Assembly: GCA_031281925.1 (NCBI GenBank)
Contig: JAITES010000232.1
Coordinates: 1 to 5,971, forward strand
Source: Treponema sp.
GTDB lineage: Bacteria > Spirochaetota > Spirochaetia > Treponematales > Breznakiellaceae
Direction of reading: 5' to 3'
DNA length: 5,971 bases
How positions within the stretch are numbered: position 1 is the first letter of the stretch; the number at the start of each line of letters is the position of its first letter. A model generated the notes under the pieces. It saw only the letters and a list, made by a program, of their open reading frames with translations. It ran no database searches and was not told the origin of the DNA. This document shows, in pieces, positions 1 through 5,534 of the stretch. Position numbers and translations under genes: made by a program.

Positions 1-164
1 CGCCCCTCTTCCCAGGATATTCCACGTTCATCAAGGAGGCTTTTCAGCCTTTCGAGGGGGGAAACTCCGGGTATAGGCCCGGCCGGGGCCGCGGGACTTG
101 TCTGGCTCCGGATAAAGTATGGAAAACATAAAAACAGCGCCATCAGGGTAAATAGACGGATCAT
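1..164 (-). CDS. N-terminus of an exported protein of unknown function (cut by window edge)
   Basis: Reading the minus strand from the ATG at 164 gives 54 open codons that leave the window at position 1. The protein starts MIRLFTLMALFLCFPYFIRS: one basic residue, a hydrophobic core at about residues 4-18, then polar residues (RSQTS) where signal peptidase I could cut. A Pro/Ala/Gly-rich linker follows (residues 24-34), and then what looks like the beginning of a folded domain (PLERLKSLLDERGISWEEG). This is typical of an exported or periplasmic protein. An in-frame TAA lies two codons upstream, so the ATG at 164 is the earliest possible start. No good ribosome binding site precedes it. A TATACT box (plus positions 172-177) lies 7 bases ahead, which could mean a nearly leaderless message, but I find no matching -35. 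The gene is divergent from the operon at 255. Too little is present to name a family. Confidence 0.72.
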   Translation of the reverse strand, partial: MIRLFTLMALFLCFPYFIRSQTSPAAPAGPIPGVSPLERLKSLLDERGISWEEG

Positions 165-204
165 TAATTAAAGTATAGAAAAATGAGCCCTCCCTTCATA
201 GATA

Positions 205-233
205 TTGAAAAGTAAACGATCCGCCACTATATT
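205..233 (+). promoter_or_regulatory. sigma70-type promoter of the lipoprotein-trmB-ligA-hexosaminidase operon
   Basis: TTGAAA at 205-210 (5 of 6 matches to TTGACA) and TATATT at 228-233 (5 of 6 to TATAAT) are separated by exactly 17 bases. Transcription would start near 240, giving a leader of about 15 bases that begins almost at the GAGGAG ribosome binding site (239-244) of the TTG-started gene at 255. It is the only convincing promoter I see ahead of the four-gene cluster. Prediction from consensus only. Confidence 0.6.
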
Positions 234-254
234 GAACTGAGGAGCAGACAAGGT

Positions 255-935
255 TTGAAAGTCAGATACCCCGCCGTCTTTGGCATGTTTTTATTCTTTT
301 TGCTTCTCTGCGCCTGTTCACGCACGGAACCGACGATCAGCTACGGTTTTATCCAACTGGTGTATTACCAGGGTGAAACGGAGTCCGGAAGCGCGGGCCG
401 GTTTTCCCCGCCCGAGGAGCGCTATTCTTTTTTTGTCATTCCGGATGCCGAGGACGGTATTGACGATATCGAAGAGATGTATTTTTACCATGACAAACAG
501 GAACTCCGCTGGCATATCGACAGGGAAGACTGGATAATCCATGAATACGAAGGAACCACATGGATCGGCACCAGGGCTATTGCCATGCCGGGGAACGAAA
601 AGCTCCCCAGGGGCCAGTTCCGGGCGGTGATAATCAACCGGGGAGGCGAAAAATCGGAACGGCTCTTTACCTTTGACGCTCCTGCCGAAAATCCCTATCC
701 TTTTCCGTTTCTGGAAATTTCAAACGGCTCCTGGAGGATAGATTCCGCTTATCCGAAAAACCAGTTTATCTGCTATGATATCGAAGGCAACTTTATCAAG
801 GTACAGGAACTGGAAGACCGCGACGGCTTGGTCTCGGAGTTGAACCTTCCGCAGGAAGTGAGAACCGTAGCCCTCTGGGCGGAAGACCCGGAATACTCCA
901 CCTCCGCCCTTACCGATGCGGTGCGGGTCAGATAA
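255..935 (+). CDS. Predicted lipoprotein of unknown function
   Basis: A 226-residue protein starting at TTG, with GAGGAG at 239-244 about ten bases upstream. Starting at the next internal ATG (Met11) would remove the positive N-region of the signal, so the TTG is preferred. Residues 1-20 form a lipoprotein signal peptide: basic MKVR, a hydrophobic stretch, then LLCAC with the lipidated cysteine at residue 21 (codon 315-317). The mature part, about 205 residues, is rich in aromatic and acidic residues and in short alternating patterns that suggest beta strands. Its last 80 residues (LEISNGSWRIDS to DAVRVR) read like an Ig-like or fibronectin-like beta sandwich; that is an impression, not a family match. 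It is probably anchored to the cytoplasmic or outer membrane on the periplasmic side. It opens the operon and its TAA overlaps the trmB ATG by one base. I do not recognise the family. Confidence 0.82.
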   Translation: MKVRYPAVFGMFLFFLLLCACSRTEPTISYGFIQLVYYQGETESGSAGRFSPPEERYSFFVIPDAEDGIDDIEEMYFYHDKQELRWHIDREDWIIHEYEGTTWIGTRAIAMPGNEKLPRGQFRAVIINRGGEKSERLFTFDAPAENPYPFPFLEISNGSWRIDSAYPKNQFICYDIEGNFIKVQELEDRDGLVSELNLPQEVRTVALWAEDPEYSTSALTDAVRVR

Positions 936-1639
936 TGCCGGCCCTGGAAATCGAATCGGGCACAAAGCAAAGTTTTATGAAGGACATCAAATCTTTTGTA
1001 CTCAGATCCGGCAGAACAACAGAAGCGCAGAAACGCTCCCGGGAAAAATTATCTCCGTTTTTCTGTATTCCCTTTTCGGAAAGCCCCCCGGATTTTGACC
1101 GGGTCTTCGGCAACAGTAATCCGCTTACCGTGGAGATAGGTTTCGGCATGGGTATCGCCACCGCCCGGATCGCCGCCGCAAACCCGGAGATAAATTACCT
1201 GGGCATCGAAGTTTTCCGGGCCGGAGTAGGGAGGCTCCTCTGGGAGATCGAAAGCAGAAATTTACAAAATATAAGAATCATCGAACATGATGCGGTAGAA
1301 GTTCTGTCAAATATGATTCCGCCTTCTTCCGTCGCGGCCTTTCATATTTTTTTCCCCGATCCCTGGCCCAAGAAAAAGCATCAAAAACGGAGACTGATAA
1401 AAAGGCCCTTTACCGGTCTTCTGGCAGAAAAACTAAAGGACGGAGGCTATATATACGCGGTAAGCGACTGGGAAGACTATGCCCTGCAGGCTCTGGCGGA
1501 ATTATCCGCTACCCCCGGCCTCCGCAACAAGTTTGACGGTTTTGCCCCGGCCCAAGAATGGAGGCCGCGTACCAAATTTGAAGAAAAGGGGCTTCTAAAA
1601 GGACACAGGGTAAGGGAACTATACTTCGTAAAGGATTGA
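935..1639 (+). CDS. trmB: tRNA (guanine-N7-)-methyltransferase TrmB
   Basis: A 234-residue cytoplasmic, SAM-dependent enzyme that makes m7G at position 46 in the variable loop of tRNA. Length fits the bacterial family (about 210-240). Visible motifs are the SAM-binding loop EIGFGMG (67-73), GIEV (90-93) at the end of strand 2, EHDAVEVL (117-124), the family signature FFPDPWPKKKHQKRR (139-153) that includes the catalytic Asp region and tRNA-binding basic residues, SDWEDYA (177-183), and the C-terminal TKFEEKG (213-219) with the conserved Thr-Lys-Phe-Glu. An N-terminal RSGRTTEAQ segment (24-32) matches the usual RxGRxT entry to the family. The ATG at 935 overlaps the previous stop (TAATG), which suggests coupled translation, since its own ribosome binding site is weak. 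The ATG at 977 (Met15) is a possible alternative start; the extra 14 residues are not a conserved part of the family. All core motifs are intact. Confidence 0.96.
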   Translation: MPALEIESGTKQSFMKDIKSFVLRSGRTTEAQKRSREKLSPFFCIPFSESPPDFDRVFGNSNPLTVEIGFGMGIATARIAAANPEINYLGIEVFRAGVGRLLWEIESRNLQNIRIIEHDAVEVLSNMIPPSSVAAFHIFFPDPWPKKKHQKRRLIKRPFTGLLAEKLKDGGYIYAVSDWEDYALQALAELSATPGLRNKFDGFAPAQEWRPRTKFEEKGLLKGHRVRELYFVKD

Positions 1640-1640
1640 A

Positions 1641-3575
1641 ATGAGGATAAAAAAAATGACGGGAGAAGAGAAACGTATTGCCGAACTGGAAAAACTCATA
1701 AAGAAATATCAGGATTCCTATTATAATGGTGAAGAGGAAATTACAGACGCCGAATTTGACGCGCTTTGGGATGAACTAAAAAAACTTGATCCGGGCTCCT
1801 CCATCCTTAAAAAAGTGGGAGAGGACAGCGTCGACGGTTTCCCCAAGGCAAAACACATTATCCCCATGGGAAGCCAGGAAAAGGCGGCGAACCCCGGGGA
1901 ATTCCGGGAATGGGTTTCCAAAACCGGGGCGCAAAAATATATCGTACAGTACAAACTTGACGGGGCAAGCCTTGAGCTTCAGTATGAAAAAGGGATATTG
2001 AGCAGGGCTGTTACCAGGGGCGACGGCTTGATTGGAGATGAGATTACAGGCAACGCAAAACGCATGAATGGCGTGCGCGAAAAGATAGCCGCAAATTTTA
2101 CCGGTGGAGTACGGGGCGAAGTGGTGATGAGCCATGAGGTCTGGAAGGCAAAATACAGCGACAAGGCAAACTGCCGCAATGCGGCCAACGGCATCATGCG
2201 CCGCAAAGACGGTACAGGCTGCGAAGATCTGATGTATATCACCTACGATGCCGCCGCCGTGGACAACGACGATTTTTTCAGCGACGAAGGGGTAAAACTT
2301 GCGTGGCTGGAAAAACAGGGCTTTTCGGTAACCGAAGCAAAAGAATTCGGCGATGCCGAACAGATCATTGCCTACCGGGACAAGGTGGCCGAAAACCGCG
2401 CCGGCCTCCCCGTGGACATTGACGGCCTTGTAGTCAAAGACAAACAGACCGATCAGGCGGATCTCCGCAAGGCAAGGCCGGAAAGGCAAATCGCCTTCAA
2501 GTTTGAACTGGAAACCGCGGTAAGTGTTTTGAAGGCCGTGGAATGGAGCGAGAGCGGAGCTACCTATACCCCCATCGGGATTGTAGAACCGGTGCGGCTT
2601 GCGGGGACTACGGTTCAGCGGGCAAACCTTTATAACCCCGACATGATCCGCGGCATGGGATTGAAGATCGGCAGCAGGGTGATGGTTGTAAAGCGCGGCG
2701 AGATTATTCCCAAGATTGAAGGCCTCGCCGCGGAAGGTCCGGAGGCGAATACCGCCGAATTGACAGAGATTGCGTTTCCCCGCACATGCGGAGCCTGCGG
2801 TACGGAACTGGTAGACGGCGGTACAAGACTTTACTGCCCCAATACGGACTGCCCCAAACGCCTCCTGCACCGGCTTGAAAAATGGACAAAGGTTCTGGAT
2901 ATACGGGAACTCGGCGAAAAACTCATTCGCCAGCTTTTTGACAAGAACAGGGTTCGCCACATACCGGATCTCTACACCCTTGAAGCGGAAGAACTCTCCG
3001 AATTTGAACGTATGGGTGAACTTTCCGCGGCAAAGGTACTGCGCCATATCCGCAGCCCCCGCGAGCTTTCCCTTGCCTCTTTTATTGCGGGTTTTGATTT
3101 TGAAGGGGTAGGGGAGCTGATCATGGAAAAGGCGGCTTCTTACGGTTTCGATACCCTCGATAAACTCCGCTCCGCACAAACGGCGGATCTTGCGGCGGTC
3201 TACGGCCTGGGGGAAATTACCGCGCAGACCATTGTTGACGGCCTAAAGGAATGTGCCGCTGAAATTGACGGGGTTCTTGCAGTGGGGATCATCAGCATTG
3301 CTCCTCCTCCCTCTCCGGAAAACCAGCCCCTAAAGGGAAAGAGTTTCTGTTTTACCGGAGAGCTTAAAAGCATGAAGCGCAGCCAGGCCGAGGAGATGAT
3401 AAAATCCCTGGGGGGCAGCGCAAAGTCTTCCGTGGTAAAGGATCTGTCCTACCTTGTTACCAATGATCCTGAATCGGGGAGCGGTAAAAACAAAAAAGCC
3501 GCCGAATTGGGGGTGAAAATAATAAACGAAGAGCAGCTGCTTGAACTTCTGAAGCTGCAAGGAGACAAAAAATGA
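1641..3575 (+). CDS. ligA: NAD-dependent DNA ligase LigA, divergent form
   Basis: A 644-residue enzyme that seals nicks using NAD+ in replication and repair. Domains in order: Ia NAD-binding (about 7-70, with YY..EEEITDAEFDALWDEL); adenylation (about 70-295) with KLDG at 105-108, where Lys105 takes the AMP, RGE at 158-160, DIDGLVVK (259-266) and IAFKFE (284-289); OB fold (about 296-380: TPIGIVEPVRLAGTTVQRANLYN, KRGEIIPK); four-cysteine zinc finger (Cys383, 386, 399, 404); helix-hairpin-helix region (about 415-545); BRCT (about 564-638). It is shorter than typical LigA (about 670), and several usually strict motifs differ: YKLDGAS, RGDGLIGDEITGN, VRGEVVMS followed by NCRNAANGIMRRKDG, and HIIPMGSQEK where most have HxxPMLSL. 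All catalytic motifs remain, so activity is expected. Start at 1641 has AAGGA five bases upstream; the ATG at 1656 has GAGGA eight bases upstream and is an equally good start. One base separates it from trmB. It may be the sole ligase or a second paralogue. Confidence 0.95.
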   Translation: MRIKKMTGEEKRIAELEKLIKKYQDSYYNGEEEITDAEFDALWDELKKLDPGSSILKKVGEDSVDGFPKAKHIIPMGSQEKAANPGEFREWVSKTGAQKYIVQYKLDGASLELQYEKGILSRAVTRGDGLIGDEITGNAKRMNGVREKIAANFTGGVRGEVVMSHEVWKAKYSDKANCRNAANGIMRRKDGTGCEDLMYITYDAAAVDNDDFFSDEGVKLAWLEKQGFSVTEAKEFGDAEQIIAYRDKVAENRAGLPVDIDGLVVKDKQTDQADLRKARPERQIAFKFELETAVSVLKAVEWSESGATYTPIGIVEPVRLAGTTVQRANLYNPDMIRGMGLKIGSRVMVVKRGEIIPKIEGLAAEGPEANTAELTEIAFPRTCGACGTELVDGGTRLYCPNTDCPKRLLHRLEKWTKVLDIRELGEKLIRQLFDKNRVRHIPDLYTLEAEELSEFERMGELSAAKVLRHIRSPRELSLASFIAGFDFEGVGELIMEKAASYGFDTLDKLRSAQTADLAAVYGLGEITAQTIVDGLKECAAEIDGVLAVGIISIAPPPSPENQPLKGKSFCFTGELKSMKRSQAEEMIKSLGGSAKSSVVKDLSYLVTNDPESGSGKNKKAAELGVKIINEEQLLELLKLQGDKK

Positions 3576-5029
3576 GTATAATACCAAAGCCTGCGGAAAT
3601 TATGGAAAAAGAAACGGTTTTTGACATCAAAAAACTGTCAAAGGCCTCGGGGGATCCCTCTTTCAAAAACGAAATGGAAGTTTTTAACATCCAGTGCGGA
3701 GAATTCATTTACAGCGGCCCGGAAACCCTTGTCTGCGAAAAAGATTCCGCCCTTAAGGACGAATCCTATGAATTAAGCATTGACCCCGGCAGAATATGTG
3801 TCGCGGCCGCAGGCGGGGCAGGGATCTACTACGGCCTTCAAACGCTCAGGCAGCTTTTGCTCTCCTGTGATAAAGAGATACCCTGCTGCAAAATCAAGGA
3901 TTATCCACGCTTTTCCTGGAGAGGCTACATGCTGGACTGCTCGCGGCATTTTTTTACTGTCCCTTTCATCAAAAAAATGATAGACGCACTTTCACTGCAC
4001 CGGATCAACAAATTCCACTGGCACCTCTGCGACGATCAGGGCTGGCGTTTCCCCGTCAAGGGCTGGCCCGCTCTCATTGAGAAGGGTTCCAGACGGGAAA
4101 CGCTCAATGTTCCCGGCAGGGAATACGGCGGTTTTTATACCGCAGAGGAGATTCGGGATATTGTTTCCTTTGCCGCGGCAAGACATGTGGAAATCATCCC
4201 CGAAGTTGACCTTCCTGGACACACCAGCGCTGTTCTTGCCTCCTATCCCGATTTGGGCTGCAGCGGCGGGCCCTACCGTGTGGAAGACCGCTACGGTATC
4301 TTTGAAGACGTGCTCTGCGCGGGGAACGACAGAATCTTTGATTTTTTCGCGGCCGTCTTTGACACCCTTGCCGGACTGTTCCCCTCGGACTGGGTTCATA
4401 TCGGCGGGGACGAAGTTCTCTACAAGCGCTGGTCTGCCTGCCCAAAATGCCAAAAGAGACTTGAAGAACAGAAACTCTCCGAAGCCCGGGAACTCCAGAG
4501 CTGGATAACGCACAGGCTTGTTCAGATGCTGGCCGAGCGGGGCAAGACCGCCATCGGCTGGGATGAAATTCTTGAGGATTCAAAACAATTCCCCCTGCCG
4601 GAAAACGCGGTAATCATGAGCTGGCGCGGAAAAGAAGGGGGCCTCGAAGCCTGCCGCCGGGGCCGGAAGGTGATCATGAGCCCCAACACGGAAGGCTGTT
4701 ACATTGACTACAAACACAGCGAGGATCCCGAAGAACCGGGGAACATCGGAATTTCCCCGCTTTCCTCAATCTACAACATGGATCCCCTTTGCCCCGAAAT
4801 GAAGGAGAGTGAAGCGGCCCTGGTAATGGGAGGTCAGGCCAACCTCTGGACAGAATTGATACCGAACGGAAGGCTCGCCGAATACATGAGCTTCCCCCGT
4901 ATCTGCGCCCTTGCCGAAGGCCTCTGGACACCAAAGGACAAAAAGAACTACGAGGACTTTAGTTCCCGGCTTGCACTTCACCGTCTGCGGCTTGACAGGC
5001 TCGACCTTCTCCAGTACCGGAGGGACTGA
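3572..5029 (+). CDS. Family GH20 beta-N-acetylhexosaminidase, cytoplasmic
   Basis: A 485-residue glycosidase that removes terminal beta-linked GlcNAc or GalNAc by substrate-assisted catalysis. Residues 1-108 resemble the GH20b N-terminal domain, opening with IIPKP and ending with YGLQTLRQLL. The TIM barrel begins at YPRFSWRGYMLDCSRHF (111-127) and continues with KFHWHLCDDQGWR (147-159), PEVDLPGHT (210-218), the catalytic pair Asp280-Glu281 in HIGGDE (Glu as acid/base, Asp holding the acetamido group), GWDEI (329-333), MSWRG (349-353), CYIDY (376-380) and ANLWTE (423-428), which supply the aromatic and acidic residues that line the sugar pocket. All are intact. There is no signal peptide, so it should act in the cytoplasm on imported oligosaccharides or recycled wall fragments. 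The ATG overlaps the ligA stop as ATGA, with AAGGAG (3559-3564) seven bases upstream, so it is the last gene of the operon. Sugar specificity cannot be read from the sequence. Confidence 0.95.
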   Translation: MSIIPKPAEIMEKETVFDIKKLSKASGDPSFKNEMEVFNIQCGEFIYSGPETLVCEKDSALKDESYELSIDPGRICVAAAGGAGIYYGLQTLRQLLLSCDKEIPCCKIKDYPRFSWRGYMLDCSRHFFTVPFIKKMIDALSLHRINKFHWHLCDDQGWRFPVKGWPALIEKGSRRETLNVPGREYGGFYTAEEIRDIVSFAAARHVEIIPEVDLPGHTSAVLASYPDLGCSGGPYRVEDRYGIFEDVLCAGNDRIFDFFAAVFDTLAGLFPSDWVHIGGDEVLYKRWSACPKCQKRLEEQKLSEARELQSWITHRLVQMLAERGKTAIGWDEILEDSKQFPLPENAVIMSWRGKEGGLEACRRGRKVIMSPNTEGCYIDYKHSEDPEEPGNIGISPLSSIYNMDPLCPEMKESEAALVMGGQANLWTELIPNGRLAEYMSFPRICALAEGLWTPKDKKNYEDFSSRLALHRLRLDRLDLLQYRRD

Positions 5030-5063
5030 AGCGGGATATTATCGAATTACCCAAAATCCCGCT
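5030..5063 (+). terminator. Hairpin directly after the hexosaminidase stop; possible weak terminator
   Basis: AGCGGGAT at 5030-5037 pairs perfectly with ATCCCGCT at 5056-5063. After one A-A mismatch the stem can gain two more pairs (5039-5040 with 5053-5054). It begins at the base after the TGA stop. No T-run follows, so it does not look like a standard intrinsic terminator; it may protect the 3' end of the operon message or work together with the next hairpin. Confidence 0.45.
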
Positions 5064-5070
5064 GCGATGG

Positions 5071-5101
5071 GGGAAAGGTCAAACGGTGTTTGACTTTTCC
5101 C
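5071..5101 (+). terminator. Strong 14-bp hairpin at the end of the operon
   Basis: The arm 5071-5084 (GGGAAAGGTCAAAC) pairs with 5088-5101 (GTTTGACTTTTCCC) over 14 positions with one G-U pair in RNA, leaving a three-base GGT loop. This is the strongest simple stem-loop in the window. It lies 41 bases after the hexosaminidase stop and just past the first hairpin. No T-run follows on either strand, so a factor-independent terminator in the strict sense is not supported. A 3'-end stabiliser, a Rho-assisted end, or a protein-binding palindrome are alternatives. Confidence 0.5.
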
Positions 5102-5132
5102 GAATCGATCATAGAACTGTGTCAACCAATAC

Positions 5133-5175
5133 AGAGCCTGCCACTACCCTTGATGCGGCTCTCTTACGGCATCAA
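5133..5175 (+). other. Two interleaved inverted repeats; possible pseudoknot RNA
   Basis: AGAGCC (5133-5138) is complementary to GGCTCT (5157-5162), and TTGATGC (5150-5156) is complementary to GCATCAA (5169-5175). The arms alternate as stem 1 left, stem 2 left, stem 1 right, stem 2 right, with no base between stem 2 left and stem 1 right. This is the topology of an H-type pseudoknot with stacked helices and joining loops of 11 and 6 bases. It matches no riboswitch class I recognise. With stems of only 6 and 7 bp it could be chance. Confidence 0.3.
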
Positions 5176-5218
5176 CCGGAAACTCTACCGCATAACAAAA
5201 ATGTAGCTTACTCTCTAT

Positions 5219-5240
5219 ATTCCTACGGTAATGTAGGAAT
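5219..5240. repeat. Perfect 8-bp inverted repeat; candidate activator site
   Basis: ATTCCTAC (5219-5226) and GTAGGAAT (5233-5240) are perfect inverted copies around a 6-base spacer. The centre lies about 165 bases before the -24 element of the sigma54-type promoter at 5395, within the usual range for an enhancer-binding protein site. It could also simply fold as a small RNA hairpin. It does not resemble the NtrC site consensus. Confidence 0.4.
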
Positions 5241-5255
5241 TCAATAAAAATAATA

Positions 5256-5369
5256 ACCACGGAGTCGAAAAAGTCGAAGAAGTAAAGAGAGAAGAGGGTT
5301 TTTTTTATAAAAAACTTATTCAACTTATTCTTTTGCAGTGAATTTTTGAGTATTCCTGTGATTCGTGGT
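5256..5369. repeat. Possible intergenic repeat element bounded by ACCACG/CGTGGT
   Basis: The stretch opens with ACCACGGAG (5256-5264) and closes with GATTCGTGGT (5360-5369), which on the other strand reads ACCACGAATC. These ends resemble the accacggag/accacgaatcac sequences that recur between genes in many environmental bacteria; that likeness is from memory and unverified. Inside are a 9-base purine-rich tandem pattern (5264-5290), a T8 run with a GTTTTTT/AAAAAAC inverted repeat (5298-5315), and a 9-base tandem copy of ACTTATTC (5314-5330). No open reading frame is carried. Confidence 0.3.
5264..5290. repeat. Imperfect 9-base tandem repeat, three units
   Basis: GTCGAAAAA, GTCGAAGAA and GTAAAGAGA follow one another without gaps. 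The first two units differ at one base and the third is degenerate. It lies within the possible repeat element at 5256-5369 and has no evident coding role. Confidence 0.45.
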
Positions 5370-5394
5370 CAAATTTCGTCAAATCTTAGTAACT

Positions 5395-5410
5395 TGGCAC
5401 TGTTCTTGCT
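5395..5410 (+). promoter_or_regulatory. Candidate sigma54 (RpoN) promoter of the binding-protein gene
   Basis: TGGCAC (5395-5400), five bases, then TTGCT (5406-5410) match the -24/-12 consensus TGGCAC-N5-TTGCW, including the invariant GG and GC dinucleotides exactly 10 bases apart. A T also precedes (TTGGCAC). Transcription would start near 5421, leaving a leader of roughly 158 bases before the ATG at 5580. Such promoters need an AAA+ enhancer-binding activator bound upstream; the inverted repeat at 5219-5240 is one candidate site. Two GTCAAAT copies one helical turn apart (5368-5374, 5378-5384) lie immediately upstream. This is a consensus match only. Confidence 0.6.
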
Positions 5411-5430
5411 GATAAAAACATGTACAACTC

Positions 5431-5438
5431 AAAGGAGG
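5431..5438 (+). promoter_or_regulatory. Strong ribosome-binding-site sequence with no usable start codon
   Basis: AAAGGAGG is a near-perfect anti-16S match, yet no ATG, GTG or TTG lies at normal spacing after it. The next possible start is the TTG at 5458, which is inside the -35 box and gives only 12 codons before TAA. An ATG at 5420 opens a 13-codon frame (MYNSKEDGNRIST) that runs through the sequence. It may be a relic of a lost gene, or play a role in the leader of the sigma54-type transcript. Confidence 0.3.
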
Positions 5439-5457
5439 ACGGAAATAGGATAAGTAC

Positions 5458-5486
5458 TTGACATATTATTTTATCCTGAATAAACT
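5458..5486 (+). promoter_or_regulatory. sigma70-type promoter of the binding-protein gene
   Basis: A perfect -35 box TTGACA (5458-5463) is followed after 17 bases by TAAACT (5481-5486), which matches four of six -10 positions. The predicted start is near 5493, one base before the 11-bp inverted repeat at 5494. It lies downstream of the sigma54-type promoter, so the gene would have tandem promoters. The weak -10 suggests modest basal activity or need for an activator. Confidence 0.55.
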
Positions 5487-5493
5487 GACATTA

Positions 5494-5525
5494 TAACCTA
5501 CTAAATACATAAAATTAGTAGGTTA
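5494..5525 (+). repeat. Perfect 11-bp inverted repeat at the predicted transcription start (operator or 5' stem-loop)
   Basis: TAACCTACTAA (5494-5504) and TTAGTAGGTTA (5515-5525) are exact inverted copies around a 10-base AT-rich spacer. The repeat begins about one base after the predicted start of the sigma70-type promoter. On DNA this is where a repressor operator would sit; in RNA it would form a stem-loop at the very 5' end that could slow decay. The sequence alone does not decide. An 11-bp perfect match in so short a region is unlikely to be chance. Confidence 0.55.
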
Positions 5526-5534
5526 ATTGAATGG

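Noticed and set aside
164..199. 11-codon minus-strand frame (MKGGLIFLYFN) whose TAA overlaps the ATG of the partial gene, as a regulatory leader peptide
   Set aside because: It has no ribosome binding site of its own and no regulatory codon run, and the TAATG overlap alone could be chance.
1776..3179. Long open frame of 467 codons on the minus strand opposite ligA
   Set aside because: It lies wholly antisense to a gene with intact, recognisable ligase motifs. Its protein shows no family features, and long antisense frames are common opposite GC-rich coding sequence.
3992..4513. Minus-strand open frame of 173 codons opposite the hexosaminidase
   Set aside because: Antisense shadow of well-conserved GH20 catalytic-barrel sequence, with no independent start signal or recognisable domain.
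5101..5220. Possible tRNA or other small structured RNA gene
   Set aside because: I could not fit a cloverleaf, an acceptor stem or a T-loop consensus to this stretch on either strand.
5299..5306. T8 run as a Rho-independent terminator
   Set aside because: The sequence before it (5264-5298) is purine-rich with no stable GC stem, so a terminator hairpin cannot form directly upstream.
5219..5525. Inverted repeats as a CRISPR array or as inverted ends of an insertion sequence
   Set aside because: The repeats differ from one another, are not regularly spaced, and enclose no transposase or spacer-like units.
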